DNA of 64,000 nt from Aureispira sp050633105 (GTDB lineage: Bacteria > Bacteroidota > Bacteroidia > Chitinophagales > Saprospiraceae). The DNA lies in contig JBOEFW010000063.1 in assembly GCA_050633105.1 (NCBI GenBank), positions 83,892 to 147,891 of the forward strand, written 5' to 3'. Numbering within the stretch: the stretch's first letter is position 1; every line of letters begins with the position of its first letter. The position numbers were made by a program, and so were the translations under genes. The notes below the pieces were generated by a model. That model saw only the letters and a list, made by a program, of their open reading frames with translations, did no database searches and was not told the origin of the DNA. Below, one piece after another: positions 1 through 8,713 of the stretch.

Positions 1-628
1 GCAATTCTAAACGATCAGGTAATTCCGTTAATTTATTACCAGACAAGTGCAAGGCTTGCAATTGGGTTGCTTCTACGATTGCATCAGGCAAATAATTCAT
101 CTTGCAATCACAAAAATGCAAGATTTGTAATCGAGGTAAACTACTGGCTGCCACTAGAATTGGATGCTGGTTCCAATAATGCTTGGCTTCCCAATATAAT
201 TCTTCTAAATAGATTAATTGAGGTAATGTTGCTGCAAATTCTGCAATCTCACTGTACTGCCCAAAAAAGCGAGGGCCAATACGCAAGGTACGAATCCTCT
301 GTAGAAATGGTTCATTGTCCTCTCGACTGATCCAAAACGTCAGTTTATCCGCTTGTCCAATGACTAGTTGATACATTTCCTCGTCCCAACCATAATTAAG
401 CCCTAAAAGAAACATGGCCGCTAACTCGTGGTTGTTCAAATCTGGGCTCGCCAAGAGTTCCTTGATTTGTTTTAATTGCTGTGCTTCTTCTGATAAAACT
501 TCTTCGACCCTCGTGGGCAGTTCTATTGCTTCTTCTTCGACTGACTCTTCTACTACTTCTGGGGAATCAGGCTCAGTAGGTTCCGATACTGGAGCCCACC
601 AAGCGCGTATCTTTGACCAAAACCCCAT
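1..628 (-). CDS. Leucine-rich-repeat protein, C-terminus cut by window edge
   Basis: Reading leftward from an ATG at 628 there is an open frame of 209 codons that runs off the window. The start (MGFWSKIRAWW) is followed by a Glu-rich linker, then a helical stretch, then clear leucine-rich repeats near the edge (LPDAIVEATQLQALHLSGNK, then LTELPD). These match the bacterial LRR pattern LPxxIxxLxxLxxLxLxxN, a protein-interaction fold. No signal peptide is visible, so it is probably cytoplasmic. The ATG lies one base after the hemE stop, so the two genes are almost certainly co-transcribed. The specific function is unknown; LRR proteins of this type are common in Saprospiria. Confidence 0.82.
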   Translation of the reverse strand, partial: MGFWSKIRAWWAPVSEPTEPDSPEVVEESVEEEAIELPTRVEEVLSEEAQQLKQIKELLASPDLNNHELAAMFLLGLNYGWDEEMYQLVIGQADKLTFWISREDNEPFLQRIRTLRIGPRFFGQYSEIAEFAATLPQLIYLEELYWEAKHYWNQHPILVAASSLPRLQILHFCDCKMNYLPDAIVEATQLQALHLSGNKLTELPDRLEL

Positions 629-629
629 G

Positions 630-1676
630 CTACTGCACCATTAAATTAGAGGCATAATCAAACGCCTTAACCGTTTCTACAAAGACCTTAACATTATCTA
701 GTGGAGTATCGGGATAAACACCGTGCCCTAAATTAGCGATGTGGTGTCCTCCATACCCCTGCAACATCTTTTCCGTCAGTTGACGGATAGTACTAGGATT
801 TGCGTACAAAGCACAAGGGTCTAAACTCCCTTGTACCACTTGTTGTGTTCCTAACAAAGCGCGTACATCTTCAGGCGTTTGTGTCCAATCCAAGCCAATA
901 ACATTGGCATTAACAGTCGTCATTTGCGGCAACGCATACCACGCTCCTTTCGCAAATAAAGTAACAGGTACTTCTGTGATTGCGGTCGCAATTCGCTTCA
1001 TATAAGGTAAAGCAAAGGTATTAAACCCTTCTGGCGAAAGGGCTCCTGCCCAAGAATCAAAGACTTGAATCAAATCTGCTCCCGATTGTACTTGTTGCTT
1101 TAAGTAAGCAATTGTTGTATTGGTGATTTTGTCTAGCAATTGGTGGGCTAAATCTGGGCGTTTGTATAAGAATTTCTTAGCCTTAGAAAAGGTTTTACTT
1201 CCCTGCCCTTCTAACATGTAACACAAAATAGTAAATGGAGCTCCTGCAAAACCAATCAATGGTACACGGCCGTCCAATTCTTTTTTGGTTAATTTTAAGG
1301 CTTCATAAACATACGATAAATCTTGTGCAGCTTGCTCTCCTTGGAGCAATTGCTCTAGATCTTTCTCTGAATCAATGGTCTTAGGAAAATAAGGTCCTTT
1401 GCCTGGAATCATCTCATAAGGTAATCCCATCGCTTCTGGAATCACCAAGATATCAGAGAAAATAATGGCAGCATCCACGTCCAACTCATCAATCGGTTGT
1501 ATCGTTACTTCACAAGCCAAGGCTGGCGTTTCGACCAACTCTTTAAATCCTGATAAACTAGCACGCAAAGCGCGATATTGAGGTAATATACGACCAGCTT
1601 GACGCATTAGCCATACTGGTGCTCTTTCTGTTTGCTCTCCACGAGCAGCGCGCAAAAATAAATCATTCTTCAGCAT
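630..1676 (-). CDS. hemE: Uroporphyrinogen decarboxylase HemE
   Basis: Decarboxylates the four acetate side chains of uroporphyrinogen III to give coproporphyrinogen III in cytosolic heme synthesis. The N-terminal motif WLMRQAGRILPQYR is the HemE signature, with the substrate-contacting Arg residues, and IIFSDILVIPEAMG and GFAGAPFTIL follow in the expected order. The frame stays open upstream to an ATG at 1730, but I chose the ATG at 1676 (MLKNDLFLRAARGE). It gives the usual family length (348 aa), and a TATCTTTG promoter element at 1732-1739 would put the transcription start just downstream of, or at, the 1730 codon. It is followed after one base by an LRR gene. ppk1 lies upstream in the same direction. 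Confidence 0.96.
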   Translation of the reverse strand: MLKNDLFLRAARGEQTERAPVWLMRQAGRILPQYRALRASLSGFKELVETPALACEVTIQPIDELDVDAAIIFSDILVIPEAMGLPYEMIPGKGPYFPKTIDSEKDLEQLLQGEQAAQDLSYVYEALKLTKKELDGRVPLIGFAGAPFTILCYMLEGQGSKTFSKAKKFLYKRPDLAHQLLDKITNTTIAYLKQQVQSGADLIQVFDSWAGALSPEGFNTFALPYMKRIATAITEVPVTLFAKGAWYALPQMTTVNANVIGLDWTQTPEDVRALLGTQQVVQGSLDPCALYANPSTIRQLTEKMLQGYGGHHIANLGHGVYPDTPLDNVKVFVETVKAFDYASNLMVQ

Positions 1677-1731
1677 AATATTATTGTAAATCGTCCTTGG
1701 GACGTTATGAATTTTCTTTTTTGTTAACAAA

Positions 1732-1739
1732 CAAAGATA
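1732..1739 (-). promoter_or_regulatory. -7 promoter element for hemE
   Basis: On the minus strand this reads TATCTTTG, a perfect match to the Bacteroidota -7 consensus TAnnTTTG. It sits about 56 bases before the hemE ATG at 1676 and 16 bases past the ppk1 stop. No good -33 TTTG is seen. It supports independent transcription of hemE and the shorter hemE start. Confidence 0.5.
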
Positions 1740-1754
1740 AATAATGACACCTGT

Positions 1755-3812
1755 TTATTCGTCTATTTTAGGTAATAATTGTTTTTGATAATAGAGATAC
1801 AGGCGATGTTGTGAACGCCAAGGAGAAGCATTATCCTCCTTAAAAGCATTGGTCAATTTCCCATCAATCCACCTAGCTTTGACATTATCTTTTAATTGAA
1901 TGTCTAGGAAATCTTTAATTTCTTGTCTTAATCGTTGATCATAAATTGGAAAAGCACATTCTATTCTATAAAATAAATTTCTGGTCATCCAATCCGCTGA
2001 CGATAAGTACAATTGATCCTCCCCATCGTTATAAAAATAGTAAACTCTTGTGTGTTCTAAATAACGGTCAATAATACTAATGACCTCAATGTTTTCACTA
2101 TAACCAATTTGGTTGGGCACTAAACTACAAATTCCGCGAATAATTAACTTGATTTTCACGCCCGCATTACTCGCTTCATACAAACGAGCAATCATTCTAG
2201 GATCTTGCAAACTATTCAGTTTGACAATTATTAATGCTTTGCGCCCTGCTTTAGCATGCTGAATTTCTTGTTCTATTAATTGATAAATATTGCGACGCAT
2301 TCTAAACTGTCCGACCAACAAATGTTGAAAAGAACGTTTGGGACGACGTTTATATTCTAAGAAATCAAAAACAGTAGCCATCTCTTCTGTAATTCGAGGA
2401 TCTGCTGTCATTAAGCCAAAATCACTATAAATCTGAGAGGTGCTTTCATTAAAATTACCTGTTCCTAGATAAGCATATTGGCGTTTTCCACGAGACACCA
2501 GCAACAGCTTAGCGTGTACTTTCAACTCTGGAAGGCTATACACTACCTTTGCCCCCCAAGATTCTAGGCGTTCTGCCCAGTATAAATTGGCGGCTTCATC
2601 AAAGCGTGCTTTTACCTCCATAAAAACCATTACTGATTTGCCTTGCTCTATTGCAGAACGCAGGGCAGCAATGATTCGAGAATCTTTGGCTACCCGATAT
2701 TGAGCAATTTTAATCGTAGTTACTTTGGGATCATGAGCCGCTTGTTCTAATAACCGAATTACATATTCATATTTCTGATAAGGAAAATGAAGTAGTAAAT
2801 CTCGTTTAGCAATAACAGAAAAGAGACGATTTTGCCCTGTCAAATGAGGATGGCTTAGCGCAGGCAAAGGCGTATCTTGTAAATGCTTCAGTCGGAAGGT
2901 AGGAAATTTGAAAAAATCAAAGTTATTATGATAGCGCCCTTGTGGCTGTAAATCCCCTCTCTTTACTTGTAAACTAGACATTAAAAACTGCAACATGCTG
3001 GAAGACATTTTGCGATCATACACAAACCGTGTCCCTTTACCAATATTGCGCTTAGCAATGCCTTTTCTAATTTTATCAATCAAATCCCCTGAGTACTCAT
3101 CTTCAATGTAAATATCTGCATCTCTGGTCATTTTGATAGAATAAGCGGAGCGGATTGTATAGCCAGGAAAAAGGCGAGGCAAACAATAGCGCAGCATGTC
3201 ATCCAAAATCATAATTTCTCGTCGACCATTCCTTCGATCTGGCAATTGTACAAAACGCGGTAAAGCATCGGTCGGAATTTTAACAACAGCATAGCGATTA
3301 GAATCGCCTGTTGTTTTGAGACGAACGCCCAAATGAATGGCATTGCTAGGTAAGAATGTACGGATTTTATCTTTGACTAATAAGACAGGTTGTACATGTT
3401 GTATTAATTTTTCAGAAAAAAATCGATCTAGAAAAACATGGTGATAACTTTGGATGGCTTTGGGGCGAATAATATGAATATTCTGTTTCGCTAATTCAGG
3501 CAAAATTTCATTCTTATAAATCGCTCCAAACTCTAATTGTTGTTGGGCAACAATTGCACGAATCCGCTCCAAAATAAGTTCAGGGGAAAACTCCATTTGC
3601 CGTTTGGTTTTTTTCCCAAGCCGTATCAATGTTTTGATAGAGGCAACTCGAACTCTAAAAAATTCATCTAAATTAGAGGAGTAAATTCCTAGAAACTTAA
3701 TGCGCTCCAACAAAGGCACAGAAGGGTCTTTGGCCTCTTGTAAAACACGATAGTTAAACGAGAGCCAACTAATGTCTCGGTGTACAAAAGGCATGTCTTT
3801 TTTGTCAAACAT
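1755..3812 (-). CDS. ppk1: Polyphosphate kinase 1
   Basis: Reversibly polymerises the gamma-phosphate of ATP into inorganic polyphosphate, at the inner membrane or in the cytoplasm. At 685 aa it has the usual PPK1 length. The N-domain (FVHRDISWLSFNYRVLQEA), middle domain and two phospholipase-D-like C-domains follow in order. The phosphorylated catalytic His is H433 in LPELKVHAKLLLVSR (E. coli H435). The second conserved His is about H587 in YLEHTRVYYF, and GTGNFNESTSQIYSDFGL is also conserved. All key residues are present. Upstream (3813-4174) is a 360-base A/T-rich gap shared with a divergent TPR gene. An imperfect minus-strand -7 (TTACTTTG, 3859-3866) is the only candidate promoter I see. 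Confidence 0.97.
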   Translation of the reverse strand: MFDKKDMPFVHRDISWLSFNYRVLQEAKDPSVPLLERIKFLGIYSSNLDEFFRVRVASIKTLIRLGKKTKRQMEFSPELILERIRAIVAQQQLEFGAIYKNEILPELAKQNIHIIRPKAIQSYHHVFLDRFFSEKLIQHVQPVLLVKDKIRTFLPSNAIHLGVRLKTTGDSNRYAVVKIPTDALPRFVQLPDRRNGRREIMILDDMLRYCLPRLFPGYTIRSAYSIKMTRDADIYIEDEYSGDLIDKIRKGIAKRNIGKGTRFVYDRKMSSSMLQFLMSSLQVKRGDLQPQGRYHNNFDFFKFPTFRLKHLQDTPLPALSHPHLTGQNRLFSVIAKRDLLLHFPYQKYEYVIRLLEQAAHDPKVTTIKIAQYRVAKDSRIIAALRSAIEQGKSVMVFMEVKARFDEAANLYWAERLESWGAKVVYSLPELKVHAKLLLVSRGKRQYAYLGTGNFNESTSQIYSDFGLMTADPRITEEMATVFDFLEYKRRPKRSFQHLLVGQFRMRRNIYQLIEQEIQHAKAGRKALIIVKLNSLQDPRMIARLYEASNAGVKIKLIIRGICSLVPNQIGYSENIEVISIIDRYLEHTRVYYFYNDGEDQLYLSSADWMTRNLFYRIECAFPIYDQRLRQEIKDFLDIQLKDNVKARWIDGKLTNAFKEDNASPWRSQHRLYLYYQKQLLPKIDE

Positions 3813-4057
3813 GGCAGCAGCTAAGTTTTAATATAAAGTGGTGTGGATTATTGTGCTCAAAGTAAGAAAGAACTAGCGTAGTAGTTTCATATTGGAGCAA
3901 TAATTAAATATTTTTGTCACACTTACATCCCTTTTTCTATTTTCTAATTGTTCCACCTTTTATAAAAAAAGGCAAGTATTAAGACTTTCATAACAATAAT
4001 GGCAAGAATATGCACTTGTTTGGCAATGGGATTACTTTTTTTTAGATCAAACAAGTG

Positions 4058-4065
4058 TATCTTTG
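4058..4065 (+). promoter_or_regulatory. -7 promoter element for the TPR gene
   Basis: TATCTTTG matches TAnnTTTG perfectly and lies about 110 bases before the ATG at 4175. No TTTG is found at the usual 19-base spacing upstream. The rest of the 3813-4174 gap shows nothing else that I can support. Confidence 0.4.
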
Positions 4066-4174
4066 TTTAATGTTTTTGATTCAAACACCTAAACTAAATT
4101 TCGTTTCTTAATTTCACAGCACTAATAATCTTATTATTATTAATTCCCCGCCTTTTGTTCATGTTCATATCTAG

Positions 4175-4753
4175 ATGATCATTATGACCAAGCTACAACG
4201 CTATACTATTGTTTGTATTATACTTTTGGCTTTTTTGCCTTTAGTCTATCAACTTATGAGCCCTCGTTTAACAACCGCTCAAATTTTTTCTAACAACTTC
4301 GTCGCTCAGAAATTCTTAGTGACGCGAGAAGGATTTAGAAATAATGTTTCTGCTCCTCAAGATGAGGCAACAATGAAACAAAAAGCGCTTTATTATGAAG
4401 CGATCGAAGCTTATTCTAAAGAAGAGTACGCCTCTACCATTTTGCTGTTTGAACGCTACCTAAAAGAGGTTCCTAACAATCGCAAAGAAGTATCTTTATA
4501 TTTGGGTATTGCTCACTTAGGAATAGATCAGTTAGATGCCGCTAAAAAGGAGTTCCAATTTCTTTTAGAACATGGCTCTACTAAGAAAAAACAAGATGCA
4601 GAATGGTATTTGGTATTAACTTTGCTCAAACAAGACGATGTAGAGCAAGTGAGAAAAAAGCTGACTAAAATACTTACCCAAGAAGCCCCACATGCCTACA
4701 CAGAAAAAGCAAATGCTTTGTTAGAAGAAATTCAACAGAAATATCAGTCATAA
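4175..4753 (+). CDS. Membrane-anchored TPR-like protein
   Basis: 192 aa with an uncleaved-looking N-terminal membrane segment (YTIVCIILLAFLPLVYQL, about residues 9-26) and then an alpha-helical region. It contains TPR-like units: YYEAIEAYSKEEYASTILLF with ERYL, then LYLGIAHLGIDQLDAAKKEF, then DAEWYLVLTLLKQDDVEQVR. These units usually mediate protein-protein contacts. The domain should face the periplasm, or the cytoplasm if the orientation is reversed. Two starts are possible, ATG 4175 and ATG 4184; the second drops three residues. It is divergent from ppk1 and has no close partner gene. The exact role is unknown; similar small proteins in Bacteroidota accompany cell-envelope or anti-sigma-like systems, but nothing here shows that. 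Confidence 0.75.
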   Translation: MIIMTKLQRYTIVCIILLAFLPLVYQLMSPRLTTAQIFSNNFVAQKFLVTREGFRNNVSAPQDEATMKQKALYYEAIEAYSKEEYASTILLFERYLKEVPNNRKEVSLYLGIAHLGIDQLDAAKKEFQFLLEHGSTKKKQDAEWYLVLTLLKQDDVEQVRKKLTKILTQEAPHAYTEKANALLEEIQQKYQS

Positions 4754-4983
4754 AAGTGCTTTCCTCCATACAACAAAACATCTTTTGTTTGCGTTGATAA
4801 ATGGAGATAGAAATTAGCTTGGTGTTAGGTCTACTTTTATTACCCTGAATAAATCTTTTGAAGCATGTCTTGAATGGAATCAAATACTTGTGTCGCACTA
4901 GAAAAGTCCGTTTTAAACAAGGCTTATCTTTTATTAGAGACCATTATTATTCTTGAATAGCTCTTTTTCTGCCTGATTATTGC

Positions 4984-5014
4984 TTTGAAACACAAATATA
5001 AAGTGTTACCTTTA
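4984..5014 (+). promoter_or_regulatory. Promoter of the secreted-protein gene at 5079
   Basis: TTTG at 4984-4987, then 19 bases, then TACCTTTA at 5007-5014. Spacing and sequence fit the Bacteroidota promoter with one mismatch at the last -7 base. It leaves a 5' leader of about 60 bases. The remainder of the 4754-5078 gap has no other feature that I can support. Confidence 0.6.
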
Positions 5015-5078
5015 ACTAAGAGCTGACACGCTTATTTTAATCTCATAGATTATTTTTTTGATTAAAAACTAAAGTTTT

Positions 5079-5972
5079 ATGACTGTAAGAAATATACTCC
5101 AATCTAGTATTACCAAATGTGTGGCATTAATGGCACTCATTGTTTTGATGACTGCTGCAGATGCAGATGCCCAACGCCGTGGCAGAAGAGGAGGTAGAAA
5201 TAAAGGAAAAGGAGAACTAGAGATTATGAAAAATCTCCCTGAGTTCTTTGTAAATGACAACTTACTTCCAAAATATCTCAAAGTCATCTATAAAAAGGAT
5301 GCTGCTCGTTTAGCATTGCGTCTTATCAACAAGGAGCAACGTATTTCTAAACAGACTGTTCGTGTACCAGATGAGTTGGTTCAAGCAATCTATAATGCTT
5401 TAGTAGCGGTTCGTACTTCTGATTATGGAGCGATTGATACCATTGCAGCCAAATACAATGTTCGTTCTTTCCCTGTTCCTAATGTAGAAAGCATCATTCT
5501 TGTATTTGAACACGATGCTCCTTGGGTAGAACCTCTAAAGCAACGTAAAGACACAACTGGTAGTGTTTCTATCAACAACTTGATTCGGGAATACAATCTA
5601 GTAATGACTCGTATGGTTTATCTAGATGAAGAGCGTGCAGGGTTGGTGTTACAATCTCGTGAGCCATTGAATATGCCTGCATTGATGATGAAATTCTTTA
5701 CCAGTGAGGGAGTTGGTTCTATTGAAGAAATCCTACCTTATGGTGATGGTAATGATATCGGTATTGAGCGTACAAAAGAGGGCTGGGACATGGTTTACAG
5801 CGTAAAATTTGGAAACTGTGTGAATCAATGTCAGAAATTCCACGAGTGGAAATTCACTGTAGCAGAAGATGGAGAGGTAGCTTACATCGGTGGTTCTGGA
5901 CACACTATTCCACCATGGATTAGCCCTAGCAAACAATCTGCAAAGTATCCTGATGTACTAAAACGTAACTAA
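5079..5972 (+). CDS. Secreted protein of unknown function
   Basis: 297 aa beginning with a signal peptide (hydrophobic ALMALIVLMTAADADA, cleavage near AQ at about residue 32), followed by an Arg/Gly/Lys-rich stretch (QRRGRRGGRNKGKG). The mature part is soluble and of mixed alpha/beta character, with no motif I recognise. Near the C-terminus, FGNCVNQCQKFHEWKF holds a CxxxC pair that could form a disulfide or bind metal, and the protein ends GSGHTIPPWISPSKQ. It has its own promoter (4984-5014) and a perfect-palindrome terminator right behind it (5989-6030), so it is monocistronic. It is probably periplasmic or secreted; no function is assigned. Confidence 0.8.
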   Translation: MTVRNILQSSITKCVALMALIVLMTAADADAQRRGRRGGRNKGKGELEIMKNLPEFFVNDNLLPKYLKVIYKKDAARLALRLINKEQRISKQTVRVPDELVQAIYNALVAVRTSDYGAIDTIAAKYNVRSFPVPNVESIILVFEHDAPWVEPLKQRKDTTGSVSINNLIREYNLVMTRMVYLDEERAGLVLQSREPLNMPALMMKFFTSEGVGSIEEILPYGDGNDIGIERTKEGWDMVYSVKFGNCVNQCQKFHEWKFTVAEDGEVAYIGGSGHTIPPWISPSKQSAKYPDVLKRN

Positions 5973-5988
5973 AAAAGGATCTTTTGAT

Positions 5989-6030
5989 AAAAAAAGCAGC
6001 TTCTACCATATGGTAGAAGCTGCTTTTTTT
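5989..6030. terminator. Bidirectional intrinsic terminator, perfect 42-base palindrome
   Basis: The sequence is its own reverse complement about a centre between 6009 and 6010: an A-run, GCAGCTTCTACCA, TA, TGGTAGAAGCTGC, a T-run. It lies 16 bases after the stop of the secreted-protein gene and would terminate in both directions. Confidence 0.9.
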
Positions 6031-6345
6031 ATGTTCATTAGCTCGCTAGAATTCCCTTTTCCGTTTCTTATTAAGTAAGTCGTAAAAGTAACCACACAAC
6101 TTAAAGTACAGCCATCTAATGAAAAAAGAATTAGGTTGATTACATGAGACCTTTACTAGGTTAAGGCACTCTCATACCTATCTGGCTCAGCAGCAATGAC
6201 GCATCACCAAACGATCTGACTTATATTACGCTTATTGACTAACCAACTGTAGTAGGCTCCTGTCGTATATATAGCCCCTTTTTAGTGACTACTTAATAGA
6301 CAACAATAGTTGATATTGCTGCTATTCTCTTCAACGTCAGCTTGA
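6031..6345. other. Intergenic, no recognisable content
   Basis: 315 bases between a terminator and the 3' end of the leftward glycosidase gene. I found no coding frame, RNA fold or repeat that I can support here. Confidence 0.5.
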
Positions 6346-7701
6346 TTAGTCATCTAGTTCACTAAAACGTGTTAAGCTAGTTTGTAAAGGATCTTGAGCA
6401 TCAGGAGTAAGATGTAAAGCAAAAGGCTCATGCTTCATGTGATAATCATGGCTGGTTAACTTCCAATACAATAAACCTTCTAAGTTGATGTATTCTTCCC
6501 GTACAACTTCGTATAGGGCATCCATCGCCAAACGGCGCTCTTCCCAGTTCTTAGGTTCTTTCTGCCAACGTACCAAACGCTCTTCACTACGGCTGCCTAC
6601 AACAGAAAAACCAAAGCCTGCCCAAGGTTCAATCGTAGCATTCTCTCGACTGATATAACCCAATTCAGTAAAAATCAACGGCTTATCTTTCAGTTTTTGG
6701 CTATTGGTATAACCTTCGATATCTTCGAATACATTTTGCCAGCCTCTCTTTAATTGTGCTTTGAGATCAGCACTATCTTGAAAAGTACTATTGGCATCTC
6801 TTAAACTAAAATAAGCATTGATTCCAATAAAATCTAACTGCTTCCAAAAAGCAACCTCTTGGTAATTATCAAAATTGGCCGCATAAGTCAACTTTCCATT
6901 ATACACTCCTCTCACCTCTTTGATGAGTTTTTTCCAAGCGATTAGGCATTGTGCTCGACGCTTATTCACCCGTTTTAAACGCTTGCTTTGGCTTCCATAG
7001 CTCGCTGTCTGCGCCCAATCATAATGGATTTGTATTCGATCATCTAGATAATTTTCTAGGTTGGTATAATTTTCAAAATCACGCACCCAAAGATCTTTTT
7101 TAAAGAGGGAATCTTCGTATTCAAAAGCGCGGCCTTCGTATTCTTTTCGTCCTTCTTTATCATTGTAATAAACATACAAAGGAGGCATACTACGTACTTG
7201 AGTTGTAGAAGAAAGGGCATTCATCTCACTGCCAATTCCAAAAACATCAACCCCTTCTTCTTCTGCAATGGTTGCCCATTGCAAAATAAAGGCTTGGTAT
7301 CGTTCAAACCAACGCGCTAGCGTTGGTTCATCCTTTGGACGGATCATTCCATGCCAAATGAATTTGTTGGCAGCAAAACTACTATCTAAGTGTGTCCGCA
7401 TTAATAAAGCAACATGCATCCCTCCTTTTTTAGCAGCTCTGATCTCATCCAATGTACGTTGGGTAGGCGCGTCAAAATGTAGAGAATCACTATCCCAAGC
7501 CCCCTGTTTAGCATAAACGGTTACCTCAATGGTATTCATCTTCGCCTTCTTCAGGTTGTTCACCCAATCCTCATTGTTAGCTTCGTGAATCTGTATCCCT
7601 CCCAAATAAAACACGTCAGGTTTGTACTGAATCGTTTTTTTACCATGAAAGAGCAGAAAGGAAAATGGCAAAAGGCAACACAACAGGAATAATTTTTTCA
7701 T
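6346..7701 (-). CDS. Secreted GH113-like TIM-barrel glycosidase
   Basis: 451 aa with an N-terminal signal or anchor segment (LFLLCCLLPFSFLLF). The rest fits a TIM-barrel glycoside hydrolase related to GH113 (endo-mannanase-like). FYLGGIQIHEAN and MNTIEVTVYAKQG form the early strands. FGIGSEMNAL (E159) has the form of the acid/base strand, and LIFTELGYISRENA supplies the probable nucleophile Glu. WAGFGFS and LEGLLYWKLTSHDY are typical later elements. The real substrate is unknown; mannan-like glycans are only the family precedent. It sits alone, leftward, with a good promoter at 7784-7817. No sugar-uptake (SusCD) genes are adjacent, so it is not in a polysaccharide utilisation locus here. Confidence 0.75.
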   Translation of the reverse strand: MKKLFLLCCLLPFSFLLFHGKKTIQYKPDVFYLGGIQIHEANNEDWVNNLKKAKMNTIEVTVYAKQGAWDSDSLHFDAPTQRTLDEIRAAKKGGMHVALLMRTHLDSSFAANKFIWHGMIRPKDEPTLARWFERYQAFILQWATIAEEEGVDVFGIGSEMNALSSTTQVRSMPPLYVYYNDKEGRKEYEGRAFEYEDSLFKKDLWVRDFENYTNLENYLDDRIQIHYDWAQTASYGSQSKRLKRVNKRRAQCLIAWKKLIKEVRGVYNGKLTYAANFDNYQEVAFWKQLDFIGINAYFSLRDANSTFQDSADLKAQLKRGWQNVFEDIEGYTNSQKLKDKPLIFTELGYISRENATIEPWAGFGFSVVGSRSEERLVRWQKEPKNWEERRLAMDALYEVVREEYINLEGLLYWKLTSHDYHMKHEPFALHLTPDAQDPLQTSLTRFSELDD

Positions 7702-7783
7702 AAGAATGATAATATGCTATAAAAGTCCATGCTACAAAGTTGTCTCAACAACCTTAACATCGAAAAAATGGAAGAAATCTTTA

Positions 7784-7817
7784 CAAAGTTAAGATTTCCA
7801 AGTAACTATTTTTCAAA
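7784..7817 (-). promoter_or_regulatory. Promoter of the glycosidase gene
   Basis: On the minus strand TTTG (7817-7814), 22 bases, then TAACTTTG (7791-7784), about 80 bases before the ATG at 7701. The spacing is slightly long but both elements match. The rest of the 7702-8067 gap is A/T-rich with no other supported feature. Confidence 0.5.
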
Positions 7818-8067
7818 TTTATGCTAAAAACCTAGGAGGACATTCTTATAAAAACTTAGGAATGGAAACACAATGGTCATTATTTGGTGAATAAAGTTGC
7901 TTTTTATCATCAAAAAAAGTATTTTTATTCCTTGGACCATCCCTCTATAACTTTTACAAAAGCTTTTTCTTATCCTTTAGAAGGAATGTTTTATTTTTTA
8001 ATAAAACATGTTGTAGTCCCCTTAAAAAGCGATCGTTTTTTTTCACAAAGAACTTTTATTGACAACT

Positions 8068-8703
8068 ATGCCTAGCCAAGATTTTCGAGCAGAATTGCTC
8101 ATTCTAAGCCAACAACTTCAGACCAACCCGATGGTTGAGGTGACTGAACTTGTCTTGCCTCCTCCCCTTTCGTTAGAAACATTACAACAGTTGTGTACTG
8201 CTTCTAATTTCCCAACACTTCCCCAAGATATACAGAATACGTATGCCCAATTAGGTGGTGGGCACATTCATATTACTTGGCAATGCTCTTTGGAAAAAGC
8301 AGGAATAGAACCTTATCAACAAGAAGAAATCACACAAGTACAAGGGCAAATTACCTTATCATCCATCACCACACTTGGTCAAACAAATCCCAAGGTTAAT
8401 AAGAAAAAACACTACCCCAATTTTGAGGCAGAGGAGTTGGTTGATATTCCTTACTTCAGAATTATAGAAGCCTGGAATGATGTGGTCAATGTGGGCTTTT
8501 TAATAGATGAAGCAAGCAATAGCATTGAGAATGAGTTGTACTATACCTTATACAATGCTGATGGTTTCCATTTACCTTCTATTAATTTTCAAACCTACTT
8601 ACAACAGCTCTTTTATTACAAAGGCCTTAGTGACTGGCAACATCCCTACCTCCTAGAACAAACAGAACGATTAGACTACTACATCAATAAAATTTTCAAT
8701 TAA
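8068..8703 (+). CDS. SMI1/KNR4-like (SUKH) domain protein
   Basis: About 211 aa from the ATG at 8068; an in-frame TTG nine bases upstream is less likely. The part FPTLPQDIQNTYAQLGGGHI (about residues 50-70) resembles the SUKH signature: LP, acidic residue, helix, then a GG turn followed by a beta strand with Trp. Later beta-rich segments (YFRIIEAWNDVVNVGFLID) also fit, ending with a helical tail. SUKH proteins bind other proteins, and many act as immunity proteins to contact-dependent or polymorphic toxins. No toxin gene is next to it here, so that role is speculative. It is followed by a small acidic protein gene 10 bases downstream, apparently in one operon. Confidence 0.6.
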   Translation: MPSQDFRAELLILSQQLQTNPMVEVTELVLPPPLSLETLQQLCTASNFPTLPQDIQNTYAQLGGGHIHITWQCSLEKAGIEPYQQEEITQVQGQITLSSITTLGQTNPKVNKKKHYPNFEAEELVDIPYFRIIEAWNDVVNVGFLIDEASNSIENELYYTLYNADGFHLPSINFQTYLQQLFYYKGLSDWQHPYLLEQTERLDYYINKIFN

Positions 8704-8713
8704 AACAAACATT

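Noticed and set aside
414..644. Ser-rich 76-codon frame on the plus strand
   Set aside because: It is antisense to the Glu-rich linker of the LRR protein; Glu codons read backwards give Ser-rich sequence.
7884..8075. 63-codon open frame on the plus strand before the SUKH-like gene
   Set aside because: It overlaps the true start at 8068, has no recognisable sequence and lies in A/T-rich intergenic DNA.
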